From Paenibacillus cisolokensis (GTDB lineage Bacteria; Bacillota; Bacilli; Paenibacillales; Paenibacillaceae), in assembly GCF_018403665.1 (NCBI RefSeq), contig NZ_BOVJ01000023.1:1-44976 (forward strand): a stretch of 44,976 nucleotides of DNA. Reading direction: 5' to 3'. The notes under the pieces are model-generated. The model worked only from the letters and a program-made list of their open reading frames with translations, was not told the origin of the DNA and made no database searches. A program made the translations under genes and the position numbers. How positions within the stretch are numbered: the first letter of the stretch is position 1; every line of letters begins with the position of its first letter. Positions 33,814 through 43,436 of the stretch are shown piece by piece.

Positions 33814-36385
33814 GGGCTCCCACCTCCCACCTCGAAGTCTCGGGGACCGACTCGCGTTCCGCCGACGGTAACCGCTTTGTCCGTATAATTGACGATGACG
33901 GAAGCGCCGTTCTCGTATTTCGTCTCCACGACGCCTTCCGCGTGGCGGATATGCGCCGACATTTTTACGGTGCGCAAGCCGGACAGCGCTTCGTTCACTT
34001 CCCGGTACATCTCCACCGCCCGGTCGTACCAGGATGCGTACTGGATGGAGAACATCGTGTCGTATGGCGTAAATTTCAGTTTCGACGACGGCTCTTCCGA
34101 CCACAGGAAATGCGGCGCCGCGCCAAGCTCGACGGCGCGGAGCAGGTGCGTGCGCACATCCTGCTCGTCATCGAGATTGACCGGCTGTCCGGCATAATCG
34201 GCGTAGCCGTGAACGACCATCTGATAGAACGGCACCGCTTCGTCCGTAATGTTGAACAGGCTGGTGGAAGTCGGCACGTTCACAAGCTGATCGGCGTAAG
34301 CAAGCGCGTACGCGTTGCCGCCGGCGATCAGAAGGTCCGGGTAATGGTCCCGGATCTTGCCCAGCTGTTCCGTGACGACGTTCTTTGCGGTTTCACGGAA
34401 GATGACGCGGTTCACGCGGTAATCGGAATGCAGAAGATCGCCGAGATCGCGGAGCGCGACGGCGTCGTTGCCGACCGTTGCATACTCCCGGAGAAAGCGG
34501 TCGACATAATAAGGCAGCTTCGCCGGCGACAGCAGGTAATAGGAACCCAGTTCGCGGTCCATGTAATTCAGCGACCGGTTGAACGGCGCGCGAAGCGCCT
34601 CTTCGCGGGTTACAAAACGCGCGGCGTCGGAAGCCGGCGTGAAACGGCCTTCATCCTGATACACGCGCTGGAACGCGACATCCGGGTACAGCTTGCCGCC
34701 CATCGCCGCCAGCTTGCCGGCCAGCGATTCGAGGTCCGCCTTGCCGCCCAATATGCTGTCGACCTTCACCTTGTCCGGCGTCTCGTGATTCAAGCCTTCA
34801 TTGAACCAGCCGAGATAGCGCATCCGAATATTGGCGACGCCGTCCGCCTGCAGCCGGTCGGCGATGGCGCCGGCCGCATCGAACGAAGTCATCGCAATCA
34901 TGCCCTTGTACGGGACGCCGAGGAACGTCTTCCGCTTGTCGACGGCTCCCAGCACGCTCAGGAAAAACGGCATATCGCCCTGCGCCGACAGCGGCTTCAG
35001 CACGCCCCGCCGCTCCAGTAATCCCCGGTAATGCTTCGCCATACCGGAATAATCCGCGTCTTCGCCGGACAGGAAGCTGTAGCGCACCTTGATGTCGCCT
35101 TCGTAGCGCGCTTCGGTGAGCAGTTGTATCTCCTCGATGCTGGTGCCTTTATACAATTCGTATTCGTCCTCGCCGCGAATCGCGAAGCCGGCGTAGACAT
35201 GGTTGTAGGAGTTGTTGCGGCCGCTGATGTCGGCGTTGACGCTCGCGATGCCGTCGCCTTCTTCGATGACCGCGTACCACGCCTCGTCTCCCGATTTCAA
35301 TCCGAATACCGGCAGTCTGGCGCTTTCGGTAATTTGACCGCGGCGGCCGCTGTTGTCGTTCTCGTCCTCGCCGTACAGCCGTTGGGCGTACACCTCCTGG
35401 TTCGTCTTGCCGTTGTTCAGATGAATCAGGCTGCCGGTACCGTCCGGAACGAGCATGTAGCCCTTCTCTTCCGTGCCGGCCGCGCCGAAAATCCGAGCAG
35501 CTCCAGCATGCGAATCCGGTATCCGTCGCTTTCCCGCACCTGGCCGACCGGAACGGATACGAGCAGCGAATCGCCGTCCAGACGGATTTCCAGAGGAATG
35601 GTGAAGTTCGGCCGATCCGCGGCAGCGTCGCCTGCAATGCCGTTCTCTTCGTTGTCGTACGCGAGATCGTCCTCCGTATAACCGGCTTCCTGAAACGCTT
35701 CGATCATCCGCTTCAGCACAAGCTCTCTGGAGACCGCCTGATCCAGCCGCTCCAGAACGTCCGGATTCGATTCGAGCGGATAATACCGGTTGCTTACATA
35801 TTGCGCCTTCGCCTCATCCAGCCGGCTGAGCACCTTCTCCTCCATCCGCTTCTTGCTGATCAGCCGCGGCAAAGCGTCGATGCCGAGCGACATGTCGCCG
35901 AGCGTGTACGTGATGCGGATTCCGTTCTCGATAGATTCCGCCTGAAACTGGCCGCGGCTGATGCTCTGCGAGAAATTCGCGAACGTGCCGATCCGCCCCA
36001 TCCCGTCCCGGAACGTGACGGAAAGCTGGGACGCCAGCACTTCCTTCTCGAAAGGCGACGCCTTGCCGTCTTCGTCCCGGTCAGCGGGGTTGCTTCGCCA
36101 TACTTTGCCGCTTCGTCTGTTCAATACGGCGAACTCCGTCGTCTCCGGGTGGAAGTACAGCTCGAGCGCATCGGTTCGCGCCGCAAGCTTCATCCCCGGA
36201 ACGGCATCGGCGCTGCCGCTCAGAAACGAAAGCTCCGTCGTCCGAACGGGCTCCAAAGTTCCATGGACGTATGAATCCGGCTGAATGGCAGGCACGCCTC
36301 GATTCGCCGCGTATATCGACAGAGCCGAGACGCAGACGACCAGACTGCAGGCCAGCGCCGCATACCATTTGGTCCGTTTTCGCAA
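33810..36385 (-). CDS. DUF5696 protein, envelope-anchored (one frameshift)
   Basis: 858 residues when one T is restored. An N-terminal signal or anchor helix ('WYAALACSLVVCVSALSIYA') is followed by beta-rich sequence ('LELYFHPETTEFAVLNRRSG'), a mid-region with 'MLVPDGTGSLIHLNNGKTNQ', and a probable (beta/alpha)8-like domain ('IRMRYLGWFNEGLNHETPDK' to 'YADYAGQPVNL') that recalls glycoside-hydrolase barrels. The break is at a T4 run (A4 on plus, 35488-35491); five Ts give LLGFFGAAGTEEKGYMLVP. This is the DUF5696 family of Paenibacillaceae, of unknown function. It lies between the two permease pairs, so an extracytoplasmic sugar-processing or capture role is likely. Confidence 0.85.
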
Positions 36386-36400
36386 TGGGGGCGGCCTCCT

Positions 36401-37021
36401 TTACATCCGGAATATCAGTTCGCGGTAGATGTTGGCGATGAAATAGTAAATTTGCATCGTCATGCTGAACGCAAGCGACGCCAGAAATACGACGATGCCC
36501 ATGGCCACGACGGTCAGTCCGAGCGTAATCAAGGTGCGGGCCGGGGTATACTGATGCACCGTCATAATGCCGACGAACAGCAGGAAGCAGAACCAGATCG
36601 CCGCGAAGCTGTTGATCAAATAATAGAAAGGCGTCTCTTCCATGGTCATGAACCGGCTGACGAAGGTGAGCGGCAGGTTGACGATTACGATCGGCAGTAG
36701 CGCATATCCGGTCGCCATGATGATTTCCCCGAACTTCCCCTCCCCTTCCATGAGCGTCGTAATCGACCAGTTCGCGATGCAGAAGAGAAAGAACGGAAGA
36801 ACGGTAAATTGCATATCGTCCAGGCTGTTCAAGTAACGCGGATCGTTGAAGTTCACGAGAAACCCCGAGAATTGGCGCTGCACAATGACGCTCAATACGA
36901 GCAAAGACAGAATGATCATCGCAATTCCGACTTTACCTTTGCCCTCGTACTTCATGTCCCAGAATCCGTCGAACGGATGCAGGATGACATGAAACGGAAA
37001 TTTATAATGTTCCAACTTCAC
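36401..37021 (-). CDS. YIP1-family membrane protein
   Basis: A 206-residue protein with five membrane helices ('IAMIILSLLVLSVIVQRQF', 'LPIVIVNLPLTFVSRFM', 'IWFCFLLFVGIMTVHQYTP', 'LGLTVVAMGIVVFLASLAF' among them) and the conserved start 'HPFDGFWDMKYEGKGK' seen in bacterial YIP1-domain proteins of this context. The function is unknown. GTG 37021 has AGGAGG ten bases upstream and lies inside the end of the NHL gene, a 20-bp overlap. It probably forms an envelope complex with the NHL-TPR and DUF5696 proteins. Confidence 0.85.
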   Translation of the reverse strand: MKLEHYKFPFHVILHPFDGFWDMKYEGKGKVGIAMIILSLLVLSVIVQRQFSGFLVNFNDPRYLNSLDDMQFTVLPFFLFCIANWSITTLMEGEGKFGEIIMATGYALLPIVIVNLPLTFVSRFMTMEETPFYYLINSFAAIWFCFLLFVGIMTVHQYTPARTLITLGLTVVAMGIVVFLASLAFSMTMQIYYFIANIYRELIFRM

Positions 37022-38464
37022 GATTCACCGTCCTCCTCATTCTCCATCTCTTGACGAATCGGAACGAGAAGAGCGCAACCGCAAGCACCGTCAGCAAGGT
37101 CATCATCGTGCCGAAATGCTCTTGCATCACTTCCCTCCGGTATCGTTTGTACGCCACCGAATAATATTTGCGCTGCATGCCGAGCTTGAAGTACTCCATC
37201 GCTTCTTTGTTTTTCTTCTCCATGAGCAGCGATTTGCCGATGCCCAGATACGCGATGTCATAGTTGGAATTCAGGCGAAGAACCTCTTTCCAGAGCTCGA
37301 CCGCTTCGGCGTCACGGCCGTTGTAATGAAGCGTTGTCGCCTGGTGGACGGCGCTTCCGAACAAGGTCGGCCGGAACACGATGATGTTGTTCTTGCCGCG
37401 GTCCAATACGGCGAGCTTGCTGCCGATGCGCTCCACCGCGACCGGCGTATTGAACAGGCCGAGCTGCGTCCCTTTGCCGCCGAAGGCGTAAAGGAGCTCG
37501 CCCTCGTCGTTGTACGTAAACAGACGGCCGCGGAACGAATCCAGCACCGTATACATGCCGCCGCCGATCACCTTGATGTCGGTCAGCCGGGAGGGGCCCG
37601 CGTTATTGCCGAAGCTCCGGAACCGGATGTCCCCCATGTTCGGGTAATAGCCGAACCGTTTGATGACATCCTGGCCCGAAGGATTGAGACGTTTGATCGT
37701 CGCGGTCGAATTCACATCGATGTTCGTGGCGTACACGAACCCTTTGTGATCGATATCGACGCTCGCGAACTCGGTCGGAATGTACAGCTGCATCCGCTTG
37801 CGCTGCTCGTCCGTCGCCAGTCGCAGCCATAACCTGTCCGCGAAGCTCTGGGTTACATGAATCGTGCCGACGTAGCCGATAAAGCCGCCTTTGTCGTCGA
37901 ATTGCATCAAACCCTCGAACACGCCGCGTGCGACGGCGAAAATCCGGTTCGCTCTGTCGACGGTGATCTTGACAGGTGCGAATTTGAAACCGGACGGGAG
38001 AATATCGGATTGGGGATCGGACACGATTCTGATCAGCTCCCCCTCGTTCGTCAACACGACGATGCGGCCGTTATCGGTATCTGCGACGTAGATTTCCTTG
38101 CTTTCGGTCACGAAGAGGCCGCCCGGATTGTTGAACGTATCCTCCCGGCCGGCGTTGTCGAACGCCGAGATGACCCGGATCACGTTCCACTCGTCGTCCG
38201 TGACGATAATGCGCTTGTTGCCGCTGTCCAGAACATAGACATAGCCGTCTTCTGTCACGAACATATCGTTCGGAGACTTGAAATCCCCCGTTCCCAGATC
38301 GAGGCCCGAAACGGACCGCTCCGGCAGAAACGGGGCCGGCAGCGGGACGGCATCCCGGTAATAGTTGTAGGTATACGCCTCGTAAGGCGCCGCCGCGAAT
38401 ACTGCCGGAACAGCCGTCGCCGCGGCAAGGGACAGGCCCGCCAGCATGAGAAGCATTTTTTCAT
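37002..38464 (-). CDS. NHL beta-propeller/TPR membrane protein (start frameshift)
   Basis: 487 residues. Signal peptide MKKMLLMLAGLSLAAATAVP, then six NHL-type blades (about residues 50-370; for example 'SPNDMFVTEDGYVYVLDSGN', 'NPGGLFVTESKEIYVADTDN'), about two TPR-like helical repeats (375-440, 'ALELWKEVLRLNSNYDIAYL'-like) and a C-terminal membrane helix 'MMTLLTVLAVALFSFRFV' with a basic cytoplasmic tail. The start needs one more A in the A6 run (38456-38461): ATG 38464 then joins the long frame, otherwise only an inner ATG is usable. The propeller faces outside and is likely a binding or scaffolding module. Confidence 0.85.
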
Positions 38465-38482
38465 CTCACGGTCGCCCCCCCC

Positions 38483-39349
38483 TTAATCTTTCAGGCCGGA
38501 TGTGGCCATCGTTTCGATGATGCGGCTTTGCGAGAAGACGAACAGCGTAATCGGCACGCTCATCAGAATAAGCGCCACTGCGGCGCCGACGCCCGCCCGG
38601 GCGATCCCGCCCTGAATGATCTGGCTCGAGGCGTAGTGAAGCGTCTTCAACTGCTCGCTGTAAATGAAGCCGTTGCCGTCCGTACCCCATAACAGCTGAA
38701 ACAACAGAATGATCAGCGTCATCCACGCCGGCTTGACATTCGGCATGATGATTTGCCAGAAAATCCGGTACTCGGAGGCGCCGTCGATTTTCGCCGCTTC
38801 GATGAGCGCATCGGGAATTTGCTCCATAAACTGCTTCATCAGATAAAGTCCCAGCGGAAAAGCGAACGCCGGTACGATAACCGCCCAATACGTATCGATA
38901 AAACCGATCCACGACATGATCATGTAGTTCGGGATCGCGGTCACTTGCGGTGTGAACATGAGCGACAGGACGACCGTCGTGAACAGGAGCGTCTTGCCCG
39001 GGAAGTTGAACTTCGCCAGCGGGTACGCCGCCGCCGAAGCGAGAATAACGTGCCCCGCAACGCCCATGCCGGTAATGAATACGGTATTGAAAATGTAGCG
39101 CGAGAACGGTACCCAGGAGTTGCCGAGCAGCGCAATCAAGTCCACGAAGTTGGACATCGTCGGATTGCGGACGAACAGCGTCGGCGGGAACAAAAAGATT
39201 TCATCCAGCGGCTTGAACGCGGCGTTGATCGCATACACGAGCGGCAGCGCCATGAAGGCGCCGGCGACCGCCAGAAACGCAAACAGCATGAAGCTGCCCG
39301 CAAAGGAGCGGTTGACGCGTTTCTTCCGCAGTTGGATAGTGAAATTCAT
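38483..39349 (-). CDS. Carbohydrate ABC permease, MalG type, first pair
   Basis: A 288-residue permease with six helices and EAA loop 'EAAKIDGASEYRIFWQIIMP'. The N-terminal 'FMLFAFLAVAGAFMALPLVY' and the motif 'AINAAFKPLDEIF' are typical of MalG-like subunits. It begins four bases after the MalF-type stop and ends 18 bp before the NHL gene. It partners the MalF-type protein immediately upstream. Confidence 0.93.
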   Translation of the reverse strand: MNFTIQLRKKRVNRSFAGSFMLFAFLAVAGAFMALPLVYAINAAFKPLDEIFLFPPTLFVRNPTMSNFVDLIALLGNSWVPFSRYIFNTVFITGMGVAGHVILASAAAYPLAKFNFPGKTLLFTTVVLSLMFTPQVTAIPNYMIMSWIGFIDTYWAVIVPAFAFPLGLYLMKQFMEQIPDALIEAAKIDGASEYRIFWQIIMPNVKPAWMTLIILLFQLLWGTDGNGFIYSEQLKTLHYASSQIIQGGIARAGVGAAVALILMSVPITLFVFSQSRIIETMATSGLKD

Positions 39350-39353
39350 GCGC

Positions 39354-40322
39354 TCATTCCCCCACCCTCCGGAGAAGTCGTTGGACGATCAGGTTCGTGC
39401 CGACCATCAGCATGAACAGCACCGTCGCGATCGCCGAGGCGAAACCCATCTCGAAACGGATCGTGCCGAAGTCCATCAGATGTGTGACGATCGTCTCGGC
39501 CGCATAGTTGACGCTCGGGAAACCGGCCAGGTAAATCGAGACGTCGGCCACCGCGAACGAGCTCGTCAGCTGAATGACCGCGCCGAACATGAGCTGCGGT
39601 TTCATCGACGGCAGCGTAATGAACCACAATTCCTGCCACCGGTTCTTGACGCCGTCTACGGCGCCGGCCTCGTACAACGTCTTGTTTACGGTCTGCAGCC
39701 CGGCGATAAAGGCCAGGAAGCCGGTGCCGAGACTGAGCCACAGCTGCACAAGAATGATAATGGCCAAAATGTAGGCTTCCGTCTTCAACCATTGAATCGG
39801 CTCGAGAATGATTCCCCAGTTGATCAGCAATCCGTTCGCGATGCCGTACCGATCGCCGGAGAAAATCATCAGCCAGATGAAATAGACGTTGCCGGAGATC
39901 GAGGGCGCATAGAACACCAGCGTCATGAAGGCGCGAAGCTTCGGACGCAAGTCGTTGATGATCCAGGCGAAGATGAAGCAGGCCAAATAGCTGAGCGGCC
40001 CCGTAATCGCCGCGAACAGCAAGGTGTTCTTGACTGCGATGAGGAAAATGTCGTCTTCCAGAAACAGCTTGGAATAGTTCTGCCACCCGATAAATTTCGG
40101 AAATTCCAGCATATTGAAATACGTGAAGCTGATGACGATGGACATGATGACGGGCAATACCGTAAACATCCCGAAGAGCAGCATATAAGGCGCCATAAGA
40201 ATGTAGGCATGCTTGTGCGCTTTGATAGCCTGCCGCTTGACGGACCACCAGGACTCAGGCCGGATCGAGGGTCTCCCGGTCGGGACGTCCGGATACGGTT
40301 CCTGCAAAGTGACGTCGGACAT
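39354..40322 (-). CDS. Carbohydrate ABC permease, MalF type, first pair
   Basis: A 322-residue permease with about six membrane helices after a 40-residue polar N-terminus. The EAA loop is 'EAGAVDGVKNRWQELWFITL'. ATG 40322 follows GGGGAGGG, 14 bp after the CBM-solute-binding gene. It is part of the first permease pair, served by the binding protein directly upstream. Confidence 0.93.
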   Translation of the reverse strand: MSDVTLQEPYPDVPTGRPSIRPESWWSVKRQAIKAHKHAYILMAPYMLLFGMFTVLPVIMSIVISFTYFNMLEFPKFIGWQNYSKLFLEDDIFLIAVKNTLLFAAITGPLSYLACFIFAWIINDLRPKLRAFMTLVFYAPSISGNVYFIWLMIFSGDRYGIANGLLINWGIILEPIQWLKTEAYILAIIILVQLWLSLGTGFLAFIAGLQTVNKTLYEAGAVDGVKNRWQELWFITLPSMKPQLMFGAVIQLTSSFAVADVSIYLAGFPSVNYAAETIVTHLMDFGTIRFEMGFASAIATVLFMLMVGTNLIVQRLLRRVGE

Positions 40323-40336
40323 ACGATTCCCTCCCC

Positions 40337-43255
40337 TTATTCAGGCAGACCGAACTCTTTGCGTTTCGAGCGGATTTCTTCCTGGATGTACTGCACATAG
40401 TCGACAATCGCTTCCCGCGGCTCGGTCTTGGCGTTGACGACGACCTGGTAGAAGGCGTTCAACAGATGACGGCCGGTGAAGTAGCCGCCAGGCACCTCCG
40501 GAATCCCGCGCACCCACTCGAACTGCGCCTTCAGATTTTCGTAATCGGCCACCGGCCACGGCAGACGGTCCAGCGCTTTCCTGTTTGCGGTCGGGTAACG
40601 CGCCGCGGCGCCCATCAAGCTTTCCATCTCCCGGCCGAACTTCGTTTGCGTCTCTTCGCTGGTCCACCATTTCATAAACTGCCATCCCGCTTCCTTGTCC
40701 CTGGCTTTCTGCAGCATAATCGTACCGCTGCCGCCGCTCGGCACGTCGCGCCGGATGCTGCCGTCCGGCTGCTTCGTGCCCGGCACCGGAACGAAGCCCC
40801 ACAGACCGCGAATTTCGGGTGCGAATACGGACAGCTGGTTGTACGTCGTGTAATCGGCAATGCCGATGGGCATCTGGCCGGTGCGGAAGCGGTTCGGGAA
40901 GTCGAATTCCCGCTCCAGCTTGTAATCCGTATAAAACTCCGTCCACATCTTGAACGTCTCGATAGCGATTCGCGAGTCCAGGTCGGATTCCTTGCCGTCA
41001 TTGCGGTAGAACTGTCCGCCGTTCTGCATCAGCAGCATGGCGTAGGCGGAATTGGGCGGAATGTTCTCCCCGGGATACGACGGCTGAAGAACGAGCGGCA
41101 GCCCGAATTCCATATGGTTCTTGTTCAGCACGGCCAAAAGGTTGGCCACATCGTCCCACGTTTCCGGAATCGCCAACCCGAGCTCGTCAAGCACATCCTT
41201 GCGGTAAAACAGCATGTTGAACGTCTGCGTTTCGGGCAACGCGTAGACGCCGTTCTGGTACGTATACGGCACCAGCGCGCTCGGCCGGAACCGGCCGGCC
41301 ACTTCCTCGAAGTCGGCGAATTGGGTCAGATCCGCCACCGCATTCCGCATGGCGTAATTGACCGGGATGTCGTTGCCGATCTGCATCGCGATGTCCGGTC
41401 CCTGGCCCGCCAGCGTCGCGGGCAGCAGCGTTTGCATCTGCACCAGCTTCAAATTGACGTTGATTCCCGTTTCCGGGGTGAACGTTTCGTCGATCATCGC
41501 TTTCAGCGTGTTCGCCTGATCCCGTCCGCTGCCGATCCAGACCGTGATCGACCGTCCCCCGTCCCCTTCGGGCGTGTTGCCGATCTGGTTGTAATCGATC
41601 AGGAAGGAGTGGACGAACGTGGCCATTTCGTGCCTCAGTTCGGCGAAGAAGCCCGTACGGCCTTTCGGCAGCTTCTGACCGGGAGACGCGACGTAAATCG
41701 CGTCGATTTCCAGCGGCATCTCCCGCGCCTTGAGCAGCCACGTGCCCAGTCCGCCGGTGTTCGTCTTGAAGGCGGACAGTCGTCTCGGAATCGTATGCGG
41801 CTCCTCGATCATTTCGTCCAGCTGCTCGGCCATCGTCTTCAGGAGCGCTTCCGAATCGCCGCTGCTTCCCGCCAATCTGCGCAGCTCCTTGCCCACGGTT
41901 TTCAACCGCTCGCTTTCGGCCGCGAACGTGTCCAGCAGATCCGGTATCTGGACTTCCACGCGGTAATCGCGAAGCTGATCCGGCGCGGCGCCGGTAATCA
42001 TCAAAATTTTGCGGTACATCGCGTTCAGGTTGAACAGACTTTCTTCGACTTCCCGGATCAGCGGCGCGAACTCGCCGAGGCTGACTTCCAGCCGCAGCGT
42101 GCGCTTGCCCTTCTCGAGCTTGAACAGATAGGGTTCCTTGCCGCCCATCACGTCCAGACGGTAACCGCTCTTGAATTTGAACGGCACGCGCTCCATCTCC
42201 TTGAACGGCACCTTGCCGTCGATCGTCAGCCGGCGCGTGGAAAACGTGCCCCGCACGAAGTTTTGCTGTACGTTGAAGCCGATCTTGTACAGTCCGGTTT
42301 CCGGCACGTCGATCTCCCATTCGATCCACTGCCCCGGAATGCGCCAGTTGTACCCGCCGATCGTATTCACTCTCGTCATCGACGGGCTGTAAGGCTCGAC
42401 GGCCGGACTGCTCCGCTCGGTCTGCGGATACAAGGTCGGCGACGATTTGGCCGACGCGTCCTCGGCCTGAACCGTAATCAGCGTACCTTCGGTTTCCTTC
42501 CAGCCTTCCGCTTGATAGCGCTTGGCCATTTCCGCGTACGGAACGGGCGCTTCGTATTGGAACAGCTTGAGCTCGCGAATCGCCATCGGCTCCCGTTGCG
42601 AGACGAGCGCGATCTTGTGGCTGCCCGCCGAGAAGTAAAACTGAAACGGCTCCTCGTAATAACCTTCGTAATCTTTGAACATCGCCTCGCGCCACTCGGG
42701 CTTCTCGACTTGCTGCGGGCGAAGGTCGTTGCCGCGGTTGTCTTGCTTGACCACGTCCGATTCGTTATCCCACACGCGGTCGAATTGCAGGTAAGCCGCC
42801 TCCTCGAACGGGATTTCGCCGTCGATGAGCAGCGAGCGCTCGATGCTAGAGCTCTTCCCTTCGATCGGATAGTACAGGATCGACATATGGTACAGTCCGG
42901 CTTCCGGAACATCGACGGTCCACTCGACGCTGCCCTGCTCGCCTGTCTTCAAAGAAATGCCGTCCATCCCTTCGAAGCCGTCCAACGGTTCGAAGACGTC
43001 GCCTTCGATACGGGTATAATCGGAGGCTCGCACCACGATTTCCCGGTTGGGCAGGGCGGCGCTTTCGTATAATGACAAATAATCGGAGTAGTTTTGGCGG
43101 TTATGCATGGTCCGGAACAGCCGGTCGCCCTCGAAATCCGCTGCGGTTTCCTCGCCAGAAGCGCCCGAATCGCTTTTGGCCGACACCAGAAAGGCGGTTC
43201 CCAGCAGACCGAACGCGAGCAGGACGCTCATGGCCGCCATCGCCGCTTTTCTCAT
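40337..43255 (-). CDS. Solute-binding protein with two CBM-like N-terminal domains
   Basis: 972 residues against about 430-550 for ordinary sugar-binding proteins. Signal peptide 1-27 (no lipobox Cys). Two beta-sandwich, CBM6/35-like modules follow at about 70-234 ('GSVEWTVDVPEAGLYHMSIL', 'LLIDGE') and 258-395 ('QWIEWEIDVPETGLYKIGFN', 'LTIDGKVP'). A helical linker (400-495) precedes a family-1 extracellular binding domain (about 566-972: 'ITVWIGSGRDQANTLKAMID', 'GQGPDIAMQIGNDIPVNYAM'). ATG 43255 has AAGGGGAGC upstream; the open frame to 43321 adds a spurious leader. It delivers sugar to the permeases immediately downstream, perhaps holding the polymer with its CBMs. Confidence 0.85.
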   Translation of the reverse strand: MRKAAMAAMSVLLAFGLLGTAFLVSAKSDSGASGEETAADFEGDRLFRTMHNRQNYSDYLSLYESAALPNREIVVRASDYTRIEGDVFEPLDGFEGMDGISLKTGEQGSVEWTVDVPEAGLYHMSILYYPIEGKSSSIERSLLIDGEIPFEEAAYLQFDRVWDNESDVVKQDNRGNDLRPQQVEKPEWREAMFKDYEGYYEEPFQFYFSAGSHKIALVSQREPMAIRELKLFQYEAPVPYAEMAKRYQAEGWKETEGTLITVQAEDASAKSSPTLYPQTERSSPAVEPYSPSMTRVNTIGGYNWRIPGQWIEWEIDVPETGLYKIGFNVQQNFVRGTFSTRRLTIDGKVPFKEMERVPFKFKSGYRLDVMGGKEPYLFKLEKGKRTLRLEVSLGEFAPLIREVEESLFNLNAMYRKILMITGAAPDQLRDYRVEVQIPDLLDTFAAESERLKTVGKELRRLAGSSGDSEALLKTMAEQLDEMIEEPHTIPRRLSAFKTNTGGLGTWLLKAREMPLEIDAIYVASPGQKLPKGRTGFFAELRHEMATFVHSFLIDYNQIGNTPEGDGGRSITVWIGSGRDQANTLKAMIDETFTPETGINVNLKLVQMQTLLPATLAGQGPDIAMQIGNDIPVNYAMRNAVADLTQFADFEEVAGRFRPSALVPYTYQNGVYALPETQTFNMLFYRKDVLDELGLAIPETWDDVANLLAVLNKNHMEFGLPLVLQPSYPGENIPPNSAYAMLLMQNGGQFYRNDGKESDLDSRIAIETFKMWTEFYTDYKLEREFDFPNRFRTGQMPIGIADYTTYNQLSVFAPEIRGLWGFVPVPGTKQPDGSIRRDVPSGGSGTIMLQKARDKEAGWQFMKWWTSEETQTKFGREMESLMGAAARYPTANRKALDRLPWPVADYENLKAQFEWVRGIPEVPGGYFTGRHLLNAFYQVVVNAKTEPREAIVDYVQYIQEEIRSKRKEFGLPE

Positions 43256-43355
43256 TCGTGCTCCCCTTCTCAATGTCTCCCCCCTATGCGTTGGTACCGC
43301 CAAACAAAACACATTCCGCATATCGCTGGTTTTTTGTTATGTAGTTTTGGATAAC

Positions 43356-43388
43356 AAAAAGGGGCGCTGATAGGCGCAGACACCCCTT
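43356..43388 (-). terminator. Terminator after the first solute-binding protein gene
   Basis: AAGGGG (43359-43364) and CCCCTT (43383-43388) with an inner GCGC/GCGC pair form an interrupted stem; on the minus strand it is followed by TTTTT (43356-43360). It probably reduces readthrough so that the leading binding-protein mRNA is in excess over the permease genes. No strong promoter is seen between 43256 and 43355. Confidence 0.6.
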
Positions 43389-43436
43389 ATTCCCGTTACA
43401 CCCGTTCATTTCCGCTATTCGTTGCCCGCAACCGGC

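Noticed and set aside
40466..43072. 868-codon plus-strand open frame
   Set aside because: Antisense shadow of the CBM-fused solute-binding gene; no family resemblance and no start signals.
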